64,000 nt of DNA, taken from assembly GCA_964610385.1 (NCBI GenBank), contig CAZSXW010000002.1, positions 257,382 to 321,381 of the forward strand, read 5' to 3'. The notes under the pieces are model-generated. The model saw nothing but the letters and a program-made list of their open reading frames with translations. It did no database searches and had not been told where the DNA came from. This document shows, one piece after another, positions 44,915 through 54,556 of this stretch (positions are counted from its first letter, which is position 1; every line of letters starts with the position of its first letter). Position numbers and translations under genes: made by a program. Source of the stretch: CAZBSE01 sp964610385. Lineage in GTDB: Bacteria; Actinomycetota; Humimicrobiia; Humimicrobiales; Humimicrobiaceae.

Positions 44915-46051
44915 ATGGACAATAAAACAAAACTTATAAAATCATCCTGCCTTTCATTATTCTGCCTGCTGATAGCATTAGCATTCTGGTTTGCACTTAA
45001 CAATCTTTTTTTATGGAGAGAAGGCAGCATTATAACCGATCTATTGCTTGCTTTTCTGCTCTTCAGTATATTTTTCATATTTTCCATGATTTACATGCTT
45101 CTGGTCGATAATAGAAAGATAGTGATCATTACCTCATTTTTCATAGTCTTTAGCTCTCTTATATTCCTGCTTAGAAAAAACGGTACCTGGGTAGGGATAC
45201 CGGCTATAATCAGTTATGCTGCTTCTACTCTGCTCCTTTTTGCAGTTTACAATATGACCAACAGAAACATCCTGAACGACAGGAAAAACAGTATTGTTTT
45301 TCATCCAGGCAACTCCATAACAAAGGCGGGACCGATACTTCTGGTAGTTTTTGCAATTCTGTTTTCAGTCATTTTCTACTTTAATTTTCCGCTACTTAAC
45401 AGTGAAGATGAAATAGAAGTGGAAGAGCCTTTGATCGAACTGACATCCAGGCCTTTTGGCAGTATTATAAACAATTTTATACCTATCTACGATTTCGATA
45501 TGAATGTAGATGAATTTGTAATCCTCACTACCATGCTGGGGCTTCCCTTTTCTCAAAAAGAGGGGGTGGAGCTGGAGCCCCTTATCAATATGGAAGAACC
45601 GCCTGAAGAATTGGTAAATTACCTCAGAAACAAAGGTATATACAATCCTGAGGAAATAAATTTTTCCGAATATCTCCGGGAAGACGAGGAATTCAAGAAC
45701 ATAATGATGGAAGAGATAAAAAAACTTGCCAATGAAACAGACCCTATCCTTTTATATAAATACAGGAACAACCTCTCCGAAAACTGGGGAATCAAAATAG
45801 GCCCTGATGAAAGAATGGGAGAGGTTTATACAAGACTTATAAACAGTAAAATAAATCAAATACCCCCAAAACTCCTGAGCCTGGCTCTGATTTTCCCTGC
45901 TATAATATTCTTCGGGGTGCTGCAGGTATCTTTTTTGATATTAAATTTCCTATATGCCTTTTTATGCTGGGTAATACTTATTATCTTTTATAAGGCCAAA
46001 TTCTTTCATTTCAAGAAAATACAGGTTGAAAAGGAAGAAATAGAACTTTAA
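44915..46051 (+). CDS. Unrecognised multi-pass membrane protein
   Basis: A 378-residue protein of no family I recognise. Five membrane helices lie at about 9-27, 38-60, 68-85, 93-112 and 137-157. A roughly 160-residue acidic, proline-containing soluble region follows (EEPLIELTSRPFG, EEPPEELVNYLRNKG, ENWGIKIGPDERMGEVYTRL), then two closing helices at about 318-360. The soluble region is probably a helical extracytoplasmic domain. The ribosome-binding site is weak. It is the first gene of a plus-strand pair in an otherwise minus-strand region, and shares a 167-base divergent spacer with the DUF6512 gene. Confidence 0.8.
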   Translation: MDNKTKLIKSSCLSLFCLLIALAFWFALNNLFLWREGSIITDLLLAFLLFSIFFIFSMIYMLLVDNRKIVIITSFFIVFSSLIFLLRKNGTWVGIPAIISYAASTLLLFAVYNMTNRNILNDRKNSIVFHPGNSITKAGPILLVVFAILFSVIFYFNFPLLNSEDEIEVEEPLIELTSRPFGSIINNFIPIYDFDMNVDEFVILTTMLGLPFSQKEGVELEPLINMEEPPEELVNYLRNKGIYNPEEINFSEYLREDEEFKNIMMEEIKKLANETDPILLYKYRNNLSENWGIKIGPDERMGEVYTRLINSKINQIPPKLLSLALIFPAIIFFGVLQVSFLILNFLYAFLCWVILIIFYKAKFFHFKKIQVEKEEIEL

Positions 46052-46192
46052 AATCCTTTTATTTTAAAATTCTTAGATAAATCACAGAGACTTTATGATT
46101 TATGAAATAATAGTATAATATAAATATATATGTATCAAATATTAATTTTTAAAAAGTGAACTCGTTTTAACATTCACTAAATTTTTATAAGA

Positions 46193-48043
46193 ATGATAAC
46201 AAAAACAAGTTTATTGGAAGAATTTATAAGATCGCATGTAAAATTGCACGAAGACCTTTCTGATATAGAAAATAAAAAGGTCAATGATAAATATATAAAC
46301 CGTATCATAAAGAAAAATGAGCTTTTCCATTCCCTTATGATAAATGAATTACCGGGAATGGTTTATAGCTGCAGAAATGATAGTAACTGGACCATGGAAT
46401 TCGTTAGTAAAGGATGCATACAGCTGACCGGATACAAACCAGCTGATTTAATCCTTAATAACAGAATCTCCTATGAAGAAATTATTTATCCCGAAGATAG
46501 AAAGGCAGTAAGAGATAAAGTTGAAAAAGCGTTAAAAAAATCGAAACAATTCCAACTTGAATATAGAATAGTCACTGCCGATAAAAAGATAAAATACGTT
46601 TCAGAAATAGGTCAGTTTTTTCCTCTTCCCTATGATAACCTTCAGATGCTCGAGGGCTTTATAATTGATATAACTGATAAAAAACATACAGAAGAACTTT
46701 TAAGAGATAAAGAGGAAAATTACAGACTTCTATTTGAATCATCTCCCGTAGGTATTGCTCTTATAAATACCAGAGGATTTACAACTGCCATAAATGATAT
46801 AGTGCTTGATTATACTGGATTTTCCAAGCAGGATATACTGGGCAAGCATTTTACAAAATTAAAATTCTTTTCAATTAAAGATATGCCCAGGTATATTGGG
46901 TTTTTTAAAAGTTTGAAAACCGGTAAAAAATTAAAACCTCAATTAATCAGCTGGAAAAATATTGATGGAGTAAGTTTTATAGGCGAAGCACGAACATCAT
47001 TAATAAGAAAGAATAAGAAAATTACAGGTATCCAGGTAATATTGACAGATATAACTAAACGCATAAAAACCGAACAGGAATTAAGAGAAAGTGAGGAATT
47101 TAACAAAAGCATCCTGGAAAACTCTCCAAGCCCTACGCTAGTTATAAATCCTGACAAGTCTGTAAGATATGTAAATCCCGCACTGGAAAAAATTACCGGT
47201 TTTTCATTTGAAGAAAATATCGGTATAAAACCGCCTTATCCATACTGGCCAAAGGAAATTATAAAAAGCTGTAAGGACAAGCTGAACTATGCAATGAAAA
47301 AAGATATGTTAGTTCCCGAATTACAGTTTATAAATAAAAACGGACAGAGATTCTGGGTTGAACTCAGAACATCTCCTTTGATAATCAATAGAAAATTAAA
47401 ATATTTATTGGTCAATTTCATAGATATAACAGACAGAAAAAAATCCTTTCAGGAACTGGAAAAAACACTTGAAGACACTATAAATACCCTAGCTTTTATA
47501 GTTGAAAAAAGAGACCCATATACATCCGGACATCAGAAGAGAGTTGCTTACTTAGCTATAAAAATTGCTGAAAAGCTAAAACTCGATAATAAAAAAATTA
47601 AAATCTTAAAAACAGCCGCTATAATTCATGATATCGGTAAAATAAATATACCTACTTCTATTCTTTCAAAAACGGGAAAACTAATGTATATAGAATATAA
47701 TATGATAAAAACCCATCCGCAGGTAGGTTTTGATATTGTCAAAAATATTGAATTTTATCATCCAGTAGCCAGAATTATACTTCAGCATCACGAGAGAGAG
47801 AATGGATCAGGTTATCCCAATGGATTAAAGGGTAGAGATATATTACTTGAAGCTAAAATTATTGGCGTAGCTGACGTCGTAGAAGCAATGTCTTCACATA
47901 GGCCATATAGGCCCGCTCTCGGTATAAAAAGTGCCCTCGAAGAGATTACGAGAAATAAAGGCATCCTATACGATCCTCAGGTAGTAGAAGCCTGCCTTAA
48001 AGTTATAAACTCTAAATCTTTTTCTTTTAACGACAATGAATGA
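46193..48043 (+). CDS. PAS-PAS-PAS-HD-GYP protein, probable c-di-GMP phosphodiesterase
   Basis: A 616-residue cytoplasmic sensor with three PAS domains at about 45-165, 172-290 and 300-415, each ending in the IDITDxxK-type motif. An HD-GYP domain (about 430-605) follows. The catalytic set is intact: HQKR near 447, HD at 479-480 (AAIIHDIGKINIP), HPQVG, QHHERENGSGYPNGLKG at 531-547, and VADVVEAMSSHRPYRP. Such proteins hydrolyse c-di-GMP in response to PAS inputs. A TATAAT at 46114-46119 upstream is a possible -10 box. It may oppose the diguanylate cyclase encoded at 61402-62955. Confidence 0.93.
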   Translation: MITKTSLLEEFIRSHVKLHEDLSDIENKKVNDKYINRIIKKNELFHSLMINELPGMVYSCRNDSNWTMEFVSKGCIQLTGYKPADLILNNRISYEEIIYPEDRKAVRDKVEKALKKSKQFQLEYRIVTADKKIKYVSEIGQFFPLPYDNLQMLEGFIIDITDKKHTEELLRDKEENYRLLFESSPVGIALINTRGFTTAINDIVLDYTGFSKQDILGKHFTKLKFFSIKDMPRYIGFFKSLKTGKKLKPQLISWKNIDGVSFIGEARTSLIRKNKKITGIQVILTDITKRIKTEQELRESEEFNKSILENSPSPTLVINPDKSVRYVNPALEKITGFSFEENIGIKPPYPYWPKEIIKSCKDKLNYAMKKDMLVPELQFINKNGQRFWVELRTSPLIINRKLKYLLVNFIDITDRKKSFQELEKTLEDTINTLAFIVEKRDPYTSGHQKRVAYLAIKIAEKLKLDNKKIKILKTAAIIHDIGKINIPTSILSKTGKLMYIEYNMIKTHPQVGFDIVKNIEFYHPVARIILQHHERENGSGYPNGLKGRDILLEAKIIGVADVVEAMSSHRPYRPALGIKSALEEITRNKGILYDPQVVEACLKVINSKSFSFNDNE

Positions 48044-48046
48044 TTG

Positions 48047-48100
48047 AGAATTGCAATTCTATTATTAAAATAACCAGCCTTTAAAATGGCTTTTAAAAAA
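48047..48100. terminator. Possible bidirectional terminator between PAS-HD-GYP and queA
   Basis: A perfect palindrome AGAATTGCAATTCT (48047-48060) is followed by ATTATTAAAAT, and then by a short AGCC...GGCT hairpin (about 48074-48090) with A/T tails on both sides. The two flanking genes converge here. Confidence 0.4.
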
Positions 48101-48111
48101 TAGAATGATTT

Positions 48112-49125
48112 TTATTTTATCAGCATACAATCCCCGAAACTGTAAAAACGGTAATTATTCTTCTTTGCCTGCTCGTATGCATTTAAAATCTTTTCTCTTC
48201 CTGCAAAAGCAGAGACCATAACCAGTAAAGTAGACCTGGGCAGATGGAAATTAGTTATCATCCAGTCCACTATCTTAAAGTTGTAGCCGGGATATATATA
48301 AATATCAGTGGCTCCTCTGTCTCCTTTTATTTTCCCATATTTTGACATCAATGTTTCCAAAACCCTTACCACGGTCGTTCCTACTGCTATGACTCTGTGG
48401 CCCGTGCTCTTTGACCTGGTGATTTTTTCCGCTTCTGTATCTTCTATATAATAATTTTCGCTGTGCATTTTATGTTCTTCTATCTCTTCCGATAAAATAG
48501 GCCTGAATGTGTCAAGCCCTACCTCCAGACCTACCTTGGCTACAATTACACCCATATTACCTATCTTTTCCATCAACTTTTTAGAAAAATGAAGTCCTGC
48601 TGTCGGGGCAGCCGATGAACCTTCTCTTTTGGCATAAACAGTCTGGTACCGGGACCGGTCTATGTCCTTGCTCTTAATATAGGGAGGTAAGGGAATAGTA
48701 CCATGTTTTTCATAAATGCTCTCCACGGGTGTATTAAATTCAACCAGAGCTTTTCCGTATTCAAGTTTTGACTTTACAGTAAAATGGTATTCACCAATAT
48801 ATACTTTATTACCTGGTTTTAGTCTTTTTGCAGGTTTAAGCAGCACCAGATAACCACTGCCTTCTGCTTTGTTTAAAACAAAGCATTCAATCCCTGCACC
48901 CGTCTTTTCCTTTACTCCTATCAGCCTGCACTTGGAAACCTTGCTCTCATTTACAACCAGCACGTCTCCTTTTCCCAGATAATTTAAAATATTGCGAAAA
49001 ACATCATGTTTTATACCGCCGGTTTTTCTGTCCAGTATCAGGAGTTTGGAATCGTCCCTCTCAGGTAATGGTCTTTGGGCTATAAATTTTTGGGGCAGCC
49101 GGTAGTCAAATAATTCTGTTCTCAT
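48112..49125 (-). CDS. queA: S-adenosylmethionine:tRNA ribosyltransferase-isomerase
   Basis: Makes epoxyqueuosine from preQ1-tRNA using the ribosyl group of SAM. The 337-residue protein shows the family segments DYRLPQKFIAQRPLPERDDSKLL, TVYAKREGSSAAPTAGLHF, GLDTFRPI, HKMHSENYYI and NFHLPRSTLLVMVSAFAG. The gene lies 12 bases downstream of ruvB, a common arrangement. Confidence 0.96.
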   Translation of the reverse strand: MRTELFDYRLPQKFIAQRPLPERDDSKLLILDRKTGGIKHDVFRNILNYLGKGDVLVVNESKVSKCRLIGVKEKTGAGIECFVLNKAEGSGYLVLLKPAKRLKPGNKVYIGEYHFTVKSKLEYGKALVEFNTPVESIYEKHGTIPLPPYIKSKDIDRSRYQTVYAKREGSSAAPTAGLHFSKKLMEKIGNMGVIVAKVGLEVGLDTFRPILSEEIEEHKMHSENYYIEDTEAEKITRSKSTGHRVIAVGTTVVRVLETLMSKYGKIKGDRGATDIYIYPGYNFKIVDWMITNFHLPRSTLLVMVSAFAGREKILNAYEQAKKNNYRFYSFGDCMLIK

Positions 49126-49137
49126 GGCTTATATAAA

Positions 49138-50187
49138 CTATTCAAATAGTTTCGGGTTTGATTTTTTCTCTATTCCCATATATTTATAGGCAAGTCTTGT
49201 AGCCACCCTGCCCTTGGAAGTTCTTTTAACAAAGCCGAGTTGAAGTAGATACGGCTCGTAAACATCTTCAACAGTATCAGCCTCTTCTCCTATTGATGCT
49301 GCCAGGGTCCCTATACCTACAGGTCCTCCCTCAAACTTAAACACCAGCGTGTTTAAGATCTTTTTATCAACTACATCCAGTCCCAGCTTATCTATATCCA
49401 GCCTGCTGAGTGCCTTTTCTGCTATCTGGTCATCTATCAGATTATTACTGTACATCAGGGCATAGTCACGCACCCTTCTGAGCAGTCTGTTGGCTATTCT
49501 CGGTGTTCCCCTGCTTCTGCCCGCAATTACCTTTGCCCCATTATCCGTTATATCTATCCTAAATATCCCTGCCGATCTTTTGATTATTTTTATTATGCTT
49601 TTCTCATTATAATAATCCAACCTCAGGTTCACACCGAACCTTTCCCTTAGGGGAGGAGCTACAAGACCTATTCTTGTAGTGGCGCCGATAATGGTAAAGG
49701 GGGCAATATCAATCCTTATCGATTTTGCCGAAGGTCCCTTTCCTATTATTATATCCAGTTTATAGTCTTCCATTGCGGGGTACAGTATCTCCTCCACTCC
49801 TCTGCTTAATCTGTGGATCTCGTCTACAAACAGAACATCAAAATTTTCAAGATTTGTAAGTATGGCAGCCAGATCTCCTGCTCTTTCAATAGCAGGACCG
49901 GAAGTTATTTTAAAGCCCACTTCCAGCTCATTTGCTATCACTTCAGCAAGGCATGTTTTGCCCAGGCCGGGTGGACCTGATAATATCACATGGTCCAGCG
50001 GCTCTTTCCTTTTTTTGGCAGATTTAATAAAGACCAGTAGATTTTCTATTATTTTATCCTGCCCTATAAATTCCGATATAAATCTCGGGCGCAGGCTTTT
50101 ATCCAGCTCGGTATCTACCTTTATATGCTTGGGATTTATATCATCGATCTCCTGATCATTTTTTATTATATTTTTTTTCTTTTCCAT
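49138..50187 (-). CDS. ruvB: Holliday junction branch migration ATPase RuvB
   Basis: AAA+ helicase motor of 349 residues. Walker A is GPPGLGKTCLAE, Walker B VLFVDEIHRL, sensor 1 IGATTRIGLVAPPLRERFG, sensor 2 RSRGTPRIANRLLRR, and the winged-helix domain lies at the C-terminus (GGPVGIGTLAASIGEE). It works with RuvA and RuvC encoded just upstream. Confidence 0.97.
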   Translation of the reverse strand: MEKKKNIIKNDQEIDDINPKHIKVDTELDKSLRPRFISEFIGQDKIIENLLVFIKSAKKRKEPLDHVILSGPPGLGKTCLAEVIANELEVGFKITSGPAIERAGDLAAILTNLENFDVLFVDEIHRLSRGVEEILYPAMEDYKLDIIIGKGPSAKSIRIDIAPFTIIGATTRIGLVAPPLRERFGVNLRLDYYNEKSIIKIIKRSAGIFRIDITDNGAKVIAGRSRGTPRIANRLLRRVRDYALMYSNNLIDDQIAEKALSRLDIDKLGLDVVDKKILNTLVFKFEGGPVGIGTLAASIGEEADTVEDVYEPYLLQLGFVKRTSKGRVATRLAYKYMGIEKKSNPKLFE

Positions 50188-50192
50188 TTTTC

Positions 50193-50783
50193 TTAAATCT
50201 CTTTAAGAGTCAGCTTTAAAATATCTTCAACTCTTTCCTTTTCGATTACCTCGGCGCTTAATTTCAACATTGCCTTATTTATCTCCCTGGAGCCGTATCC
50301 CAGAGTTTTTAAAGCCTGCTTGACTTCATATACTTTTTCATTTTCTGCCATACCGGCAAGAGTGACTCCTTCTATCTTTTCCTCTTTTATTTTATCGCGC
50401 AGCTCTAAAATCATCCTTTCCGCCAGCTTTCGGCCTATTCCTGGTATTCTTCTCATTAGATCGACTTCTTTGTTTGCTATTATTCTTTTCAGTTCACTGT
50501 TGCTGTAAATCGATAGAGCGCTCAAGGCTATTTTAATGGATATACCTGAAACTCCAAGCATTCTTAAGAAAAAATCCTTTTCATCCACATCGAGAAATCC
50601 TACCAATCTCAGCTCGTCTTCCCTGACATGGGTATATACCTCAAGTTCTATTTCCGAATTCTCCTCCGGTATCTTTCCAAAAGTCCTGCTGGATATCAAT
50701 ACTTCGAAACCTATGCCTCCGGTCTGCACTATAATACTTGAAGGCGATTTCTTAATTATTTTACCGGATATTTTTGCTATCAT
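50193..50783 (-). CDS. ruvA: Holliday junction branch migration protein RuvA
   Basis: A 196-residue junction-binding protein with an N-terminal OB domain (IAKISGKIIKKSPSSIIVQTGGIGFEV), tandem helix-hairpin-helix motifs (LGVSGISIKIALSAL and IPGIGRKLAERMILEL), and a C-terminal domain III that contacts RuvB. Spacing is 8 bases to ruvC and 5 bases to ruvB. Confidence 0.96.
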   Translation of the reverse strand: MIAKISGKIIKKSPSSIIVQTGGIGFEVLISSRTFGKIPEENSEIELEVYTHVREDELRLVGFLDVDEKDFFLRMLGVSGISIKIALSALSIYSNSELKRIIANKEVDLMRRIPGIGRKLAERMILELRDKIKEEKIEGVTLAGMAENEKVYEVKQALKTLGYGSREINKAMLKLSAEVIEKERVEDILKLTLKEI

Positions 50784-50791
50784 AACTACCT

Positions 50792-51310
50792 TTATCTTCT
50801 AAAAGCTTTAATTTTATCTTTAAACTTTTTACAATTGGCATGACATAAAGATACTGCCATTGCATCCCATGCATCATCCTTTTTAGGAAAGAACTCTTCC
50901 TCGACCTTGAGTATTGACCTCAGCATATATTTTATTTGCTTCTTGGTCGCTTTTCCATAACCCACCACAGCCTGCTTTACCTCGAGAGGAGTATATTCAA
51001 ATATTTCGAGGTTATTGACACTACCGGCCAGAATAGACACCCCTCTTGCCTGGCCCACGTCAAGAGCTGTTTTTGCATTCATACCAAAAAAGATTTCTTC
51101 TATAGCCAGACAGTCGGGGTTGAATTTTTTGATTATCTGATCAACCTTTTTATAGATGTCTTCCAGCCTTTTATAGACGGGTTCCGTCTTTCTGGTTACA
51201 ACACAACCGGAAAAAACAGGACGATATTCCCCTTTTTCAACATCCAATATGCTCACACCTGTAGTTTCAAGTCCGGGATCTATGCCCAATATTCTTATTT
51301 TATCAATCAT
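50792..51310 (-). CDS. ruvC: Crossover junction endodeoxyribonuclease RuvC
   Basis: A 172-residue RNase H-fold resolvase. The catalytic acidic residues are in LGIDPGLETTG (Asp), CLAIEEIFFG (Glu), and KKDDAWDAMAVSLCHA (the Asp pair). It is followed by ruvA and ruvB and preceded by the yebC-like gene, the canonical order. Confidence 0.96.
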   Translation of the reverse strand: MIDKIRILGIDPGLETTGVSILDVEKGEYRPVFSGCVVTRKTEPVYKRLEDIYKKVDQIIKKFNPDCLAIEEIFFGMNAKTALDVGQARGVSILAGSVNNLEIFEYTPLEVKQAVVGYGKATKKQIKYMLRSILKVEEEFFPKKDDAWDAMAVSLCHANCKKFKDKIKAFRR

Positions 51311-51321
51311 TATTTTAATCT

Positions 51322-52071
51322 TTATACTTCACTCAATATTTCATCAGATATCTCAAGATTTGAGTTTACATTCTGTACATCATCATGTTCATCCAGGGCA
51401 TTTATAAGTTTTAAAGCCTTTACACCGTCTTCCTTTGATAACTTGACAGTAGTCTTTGGTATGAGACCGATTTCACCTGATTTTATCTTTATACCCTTTT
51501 TCTCTATATCCTGCTTTATCTTCATGAAATTATCAGGAGAGACTTTTATCTCATATACCTCTTCATCTTCATCAATATCCTCGGCACCGGAATCGATCAT
51601 ATCAAGCATAAATTCCTCTCCGTTCTTTACCTCGCTTTTATCCACCACTATTATGCCTTTTGTTTCAAACTGCCAGTTTACACTTCCACTCTCACCGAGA
51701 GTCCCATTATACCTGTTTAAAATATTTCTGATATCAGAAGTGCTCCTGTTCCTGTTTTCAGTCATGACCTCTACGATTATAGCTATTCCTCCAGGTCCAT
51801 AGCCCTCATAAAGAATGCTTTCATAGTTTTCTCCTTCTATCTCTCCCGTGCCTCTTTTTATAGCTCTCTCTATGTTGCTCTGGGGCATATTAAATTCCTT
51901 TGCCTTTGCAATGGCATTGGCGAGGGTTATGTTGTCTTTTGGGTCGCTCCCTCCTCCTTCTCTTACAGCCACGATGATATTCCTGCTGAGTTTCCCAAAA
52001 ATATTTCCTCTTTTCGCGTCTTCTTTTGCTTTTTTATGTTTGATGGAATGCCATTTAGAATGCCCGGACAT
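51322..52071 (-). CDS. yebC: YebC/PmpR family translation/transcription regulator
   Basis: A 249-residue three-domain protein with N-terminal SGHSKWHSIKHKKAKEDAKRGNIFGKLSRNI, MPQSNIERAIKRGTGE, and YEGYGPGGIAIIVEVMTENRNR. Related proteins have been described as DNA-binding regulators and more recently as ribosome-associated factors that help at proline stretches. It lies between pdxT and ruvC, as in Actinobacteria. Confidence 0.95.
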   Translation of the reverse strand: MSGHSKWHSIKHKKAKEDAKRGNIFGKLSRNIIVAVREGGGSDPKDNITLANAIAKAKEFNMPQSNIERAIKRGTGEIEGENYESILYEGYGPGGIAIIVEVMTENRNRSTSDIRNILNRYNGTLGESGSVNWQFETKGIIVVDKSEVKNGEEFMLDMIDSGAEDIDEDEEVYEIKVSPDNFMKIKQDIEKKGIKIKSGEIGLIPKTTVKLSKEDGVKALKLINALDEHDDVQNVNSNLEISDEILSEV

Positions 52072-52072
52072 A

Positions 52073-52669
52073 CTAGTTCTCTCCTTTATTATTTTTAATC
52101 ATATTTATAAAATATCTGTGTATTCTTAAATCATCCGTTAATTCGGGATGGAATGTACTTGCTATGACGTTGTTTTCTCTTATCAAAACCGCCTCCTGCC
52201 CAAATCTACCCAGCACTTCCACTTTATCTCCTATATTTAATATCTTGGGAGCTCTTATAAAAATAGAATTAAATTTCCTTCCGTTCTGACTCCCATCAAG
52301 GTTTATATTCAGAAGCTTTTCAAAACTGTCGACCTGTCTTCCATAAGCGTTTCTCTCCACATCAACATCTATATAACCCAGGCCCTTACCTTCTCCCTTG
52401 ATATTCTTAGCCATCAGGATCAGGCCGGCGCAGGTCACAAATATTGGTTTGCCATCTTTATAAAATTTATCCAGTTTGCTTCCGAATTTATATTTTTTAA
52501 GCAGTCTTCTTATGGTTGTACTCTCGCCCCCTGGTATTATAAGGGCATCAATATCATCCAGCTGATCTGGAAACTTTATCTCTATTGCAGAGACTCTACA
52601 TTTTTCCAGACATTTGATATGCTCCCGGAATGCACCCTGTAAAGCAAGTACACCTATTATGACACCCAT
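52073..52669 (-). CDS. pdxT: Pyridoxal 5'-phosphate synthase glutaminase subunit PdxT
   Basis: Class I glutaminase that supplies ammonia to PdxS. Motifs are IGVLALQGAFREHIKCLE, PGGESTTIRRLL, the nucleophile Cys in FVTCAGLILMAKN, and the His-Glu pair in ASTFHPELTDD. A GTG at 52681 is in frame, but the ATG at 52669 is chosen because GAGGGTGG lies eight bases before it and MGVIIGVLALQG is the normal start. The upstream pdxS stop then lies just inside the spacer. Confidence 0.96.
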   Translation of the reverse strand: MGVIIGVLALQGAFREHIKCLEKCRVSAIEIKFPDQLDDIDALIIPGGESTTIRRLLKKYKFGSKLDKFYKDGKPIFVTCAGLILMAKNIKGEGKGLGYIDVDVERNAYGRQVDSFEKLLNINLDGSQNGRKFNSIFIRAPKILNIGDKVEVLGRFGQEAVLIRENNVIASTFHPELTDDLRIHRYFINMIKNNKGEN

Positions 52670-52674
52670 ATCTT

Positions 52675-53556
52675 TTACCACCCTCTTTTAGAAATTATTT
52701 TCTCCTCGGTAAGTTCAGAGACTGCAGTACCTTTCATAGGACTTCCAAGGTCTCTTGAAACCCTTGCCAGGATCTCAGGATCATTGTAATGGGTGGTCGC
52801 TTCCACAATAGCCTTGGCCATCTTTAAAGGATTTTTCGATTTAAAGATCCCGGACCCTACGAATATACCGTCTGCTCCCAGCTGCATTATCATAGCCGCG
52901 TCAGCAGGAGTCGATATACCACCGGCTGAAAAATTGACCACAGGCAATTTTTTATTCTCATGTACATACAAAACCAGGTCGTAAGGAGCACCCAGTTCTT
53001 TAGCCACAGTCATAAGCTCTTCCTTTGGAAGCGAAGAGATTCTGGCAATATCATCCTTTATGCATCTCATATGCTTTACAGCTTCTATCACATCTCCTGT
53101 ACCTGCTTCTCCTTTGGTCCTTATCATTGCGGCACCTTCACCGATTCTCCTTAAAGCCTCCCCAAGATTAACGGCACCGCATACAAAGGGGACCTTGAAA
53201 TCCCATTTATTTATATGGTACTTTTCATCTGCCGGAGTAAGCACCTCACTTTCATCTATATAGTCCACGCCTATGGCCTCGAGTATCTGCGCTTCGGCAA
53301 AATGGCCTATCCTCGCCTTGGCCATAACCGGTATGGAAACTTCTTCCATTATTTTTAATATGATCTCGGGATCGGTCATCCTGGCCACGCCTCCTGCCGC
53401 CCTTATATCGGCAGGTATTCTCTCAAGTGCCATAACCGAAACTGCTCCGGCTGTCTCAGCTATCTTGGCCTGTTGTGGTGAAGTAACATCCATTATTACC
53501 CCACCTTTCAGCATCTGAGCAAGTCCTGATTTTACCTTAAATGTTCCTTTTTCCAT
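52675..53556 (-). CDS. pdxS: Pyridoxal 5'-phosphate synthase lyase subunit PdxS
   Basis: A TIM-barrel enzyme of 293 residues that builds PLP from ribose 5-phosphate, glyceraldehyde 3-phosphate and ammonia. The active-site Lys regions are VMALERIPADIRAAGGVARMTDP and PVMAKARIGHFAEAQILEAIGVDYIDESEVLTPAD; phosphate loop GEAGTGDVIEAV and GGISTPADAAMIMQLGADGIFVGSGIFK are also present. It is the most conserved protein in this block and provides DXP-independent vitamin B6 synthesis. Confidence 0.98.
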   Translation of the reverse strand: MEKGTFKVKSGLAQMLKGGVIMDVTSPQQAKIAETAGAVSVMALERIPADIRAAGGVARMTDPEIILKIMEEVSIPVMAKARIGHFAEAQILEAIGVDYIDESEVLTPADEKYHINKWDFKVPFVCGAVNLGEALRRIGEGAAMIRTKGEAGTGDVIEAVKHMRCIKDDIARISSLPKEELMTVAKELGAPYDLVLYVHENKKLPVVNFSAGGISTPADAAMIMQLGADGIFVGSGIFKSKNPLKMAKAIVEATTHYNDPEILARVSRDLGSPMKGTAVSELTEEKIISKRGW

Positions 53557-53574
53557 ATATTAAAACACCTCCAT

Positions 53575-54519
53575 TTATTTTACTCCTACTCCCAGCGACA
53601 TACTCTCAAGCCTTCTTATCCTCTCTTCAGTCGGAGGGTGAGTGTTAAACAGACTTTTAAAAGCAATCTTCGATTTGCTGCCTATCGGATTGGCAATAAA
53701 CAAATGTGCTGTAGCACTGCTGGCAGTCCGTACTTCACTATGCCCGCTTATTTTTCTAAGGGCATTTGCCAGTCCTGCCGGATATCTGGAAATCAAAGCT
53801 CCGGTGGAATCTGCCAGGTATTCCCTATTTCTGCTTATCGCAAGTCTTATCAATGTGGCTATCAGTGGAGAAAGTAATATCAGCAGTATTCCCACTACAA
53901 GCAGGACTATAGATAATAACGAACCGCCGGAACCTCTGGATGACCTTCTCCTTCCAGCACCACCAAATATCATAGATCTAAACATAATATTACTTAAAAT
54001 AGAGAGCATTCCCACCAGAACCACTATTACCGTTCCCAGCAGTATATCATAATTTTTTATATGGGAAAGCTCGTGTGATATGACACCTTTCAGCTCTTCA
54101 TCGTTTAGATTATCGAGGAGGCCCTGAGTAAATACAATTATACTGTTCTTCGGATTTCTTCCGGTTGCAAAGGCATTCATTCCGCTGTCCCTTATCACAT
54201 AAATCCCGGGCATAGGCAGACCAGCCGCTATGGCAAGCCCCTCGACTGCATAGTACACCCTGGGATTCTCTGACCTCGACAGGGGCATTGCTCTTGTAAG
54301 GCTTAACACAATCCTATCACTATAATAATAACTGGAAAAACACATAATAACCGCCAGGATAAGGGCTATTACCATTATAAGTATGGAATAATTGTTGCTT
54401 ACGCCAAAACGCCAGTCTATATAATAGCCTATGGCAAGCCCAACCAGCATTATAAATGCTACAAACCCGACCATTACAGCTATTGTCTTTGCCCTGTTCC
54501 GGGCAATATTTTCATACAT
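53575..54519 (-). CDS. htpX: M48 family membrane zinc metalloprotease, HtpX-like
   Basis: A 314-residue membrane protease with two N-terminal helices, the catalytic zinc motif GVISHELSHIKNYD (HExxH) and the downstream Glu in SRNREYLADSTGAL. A Gly/Ser/Arg-rich loop (GGAGRRRSSRGSGGS) precedes another helix pair. HtpX proteins degrade damaged membrane proteins. It is paired with lemA, as in many genomes, suggesting a shared envelope stress role. Confidence 0.93.
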   Translation of the reverse strand: MYENIARNRAKTIAVMVGFVAFIMLVGLAIGYYIDWRFGVSNNYSILIMVIALILAVIMCFSSYYYSDRIVLSLTRAMPLSRSENPRVYYAVEGLAIAAGLPMPGIYVIRDSGMNAFATGRNPKNSIIVFTQGLLDNLNDEELKGVISHELSHIKNYDILLGTVIVVLVGMLSILSNIMFRSMIFGGAGRRRSSRGSGGSLLSIVLLVVGILLILLSPLIATLIRLAISRNREYLADSTGALISRYPAGLANALRKISGHSEVRTASSATAHLFIANPIGSKSKIAFKSLFNTHPPTEERIRRLESMSLGVGVK

Positions 54520-54556
54520 TAATAAACAACACCTTTTTATTAATATATCTTATACT

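Noticed and set aside
44842..45087. 81-codon minus-strand ORF overlapping the start of the membrane protein gene
   Set aside because: It is antisense to a longer well-composed membrane protein frame and has no recognisable features.
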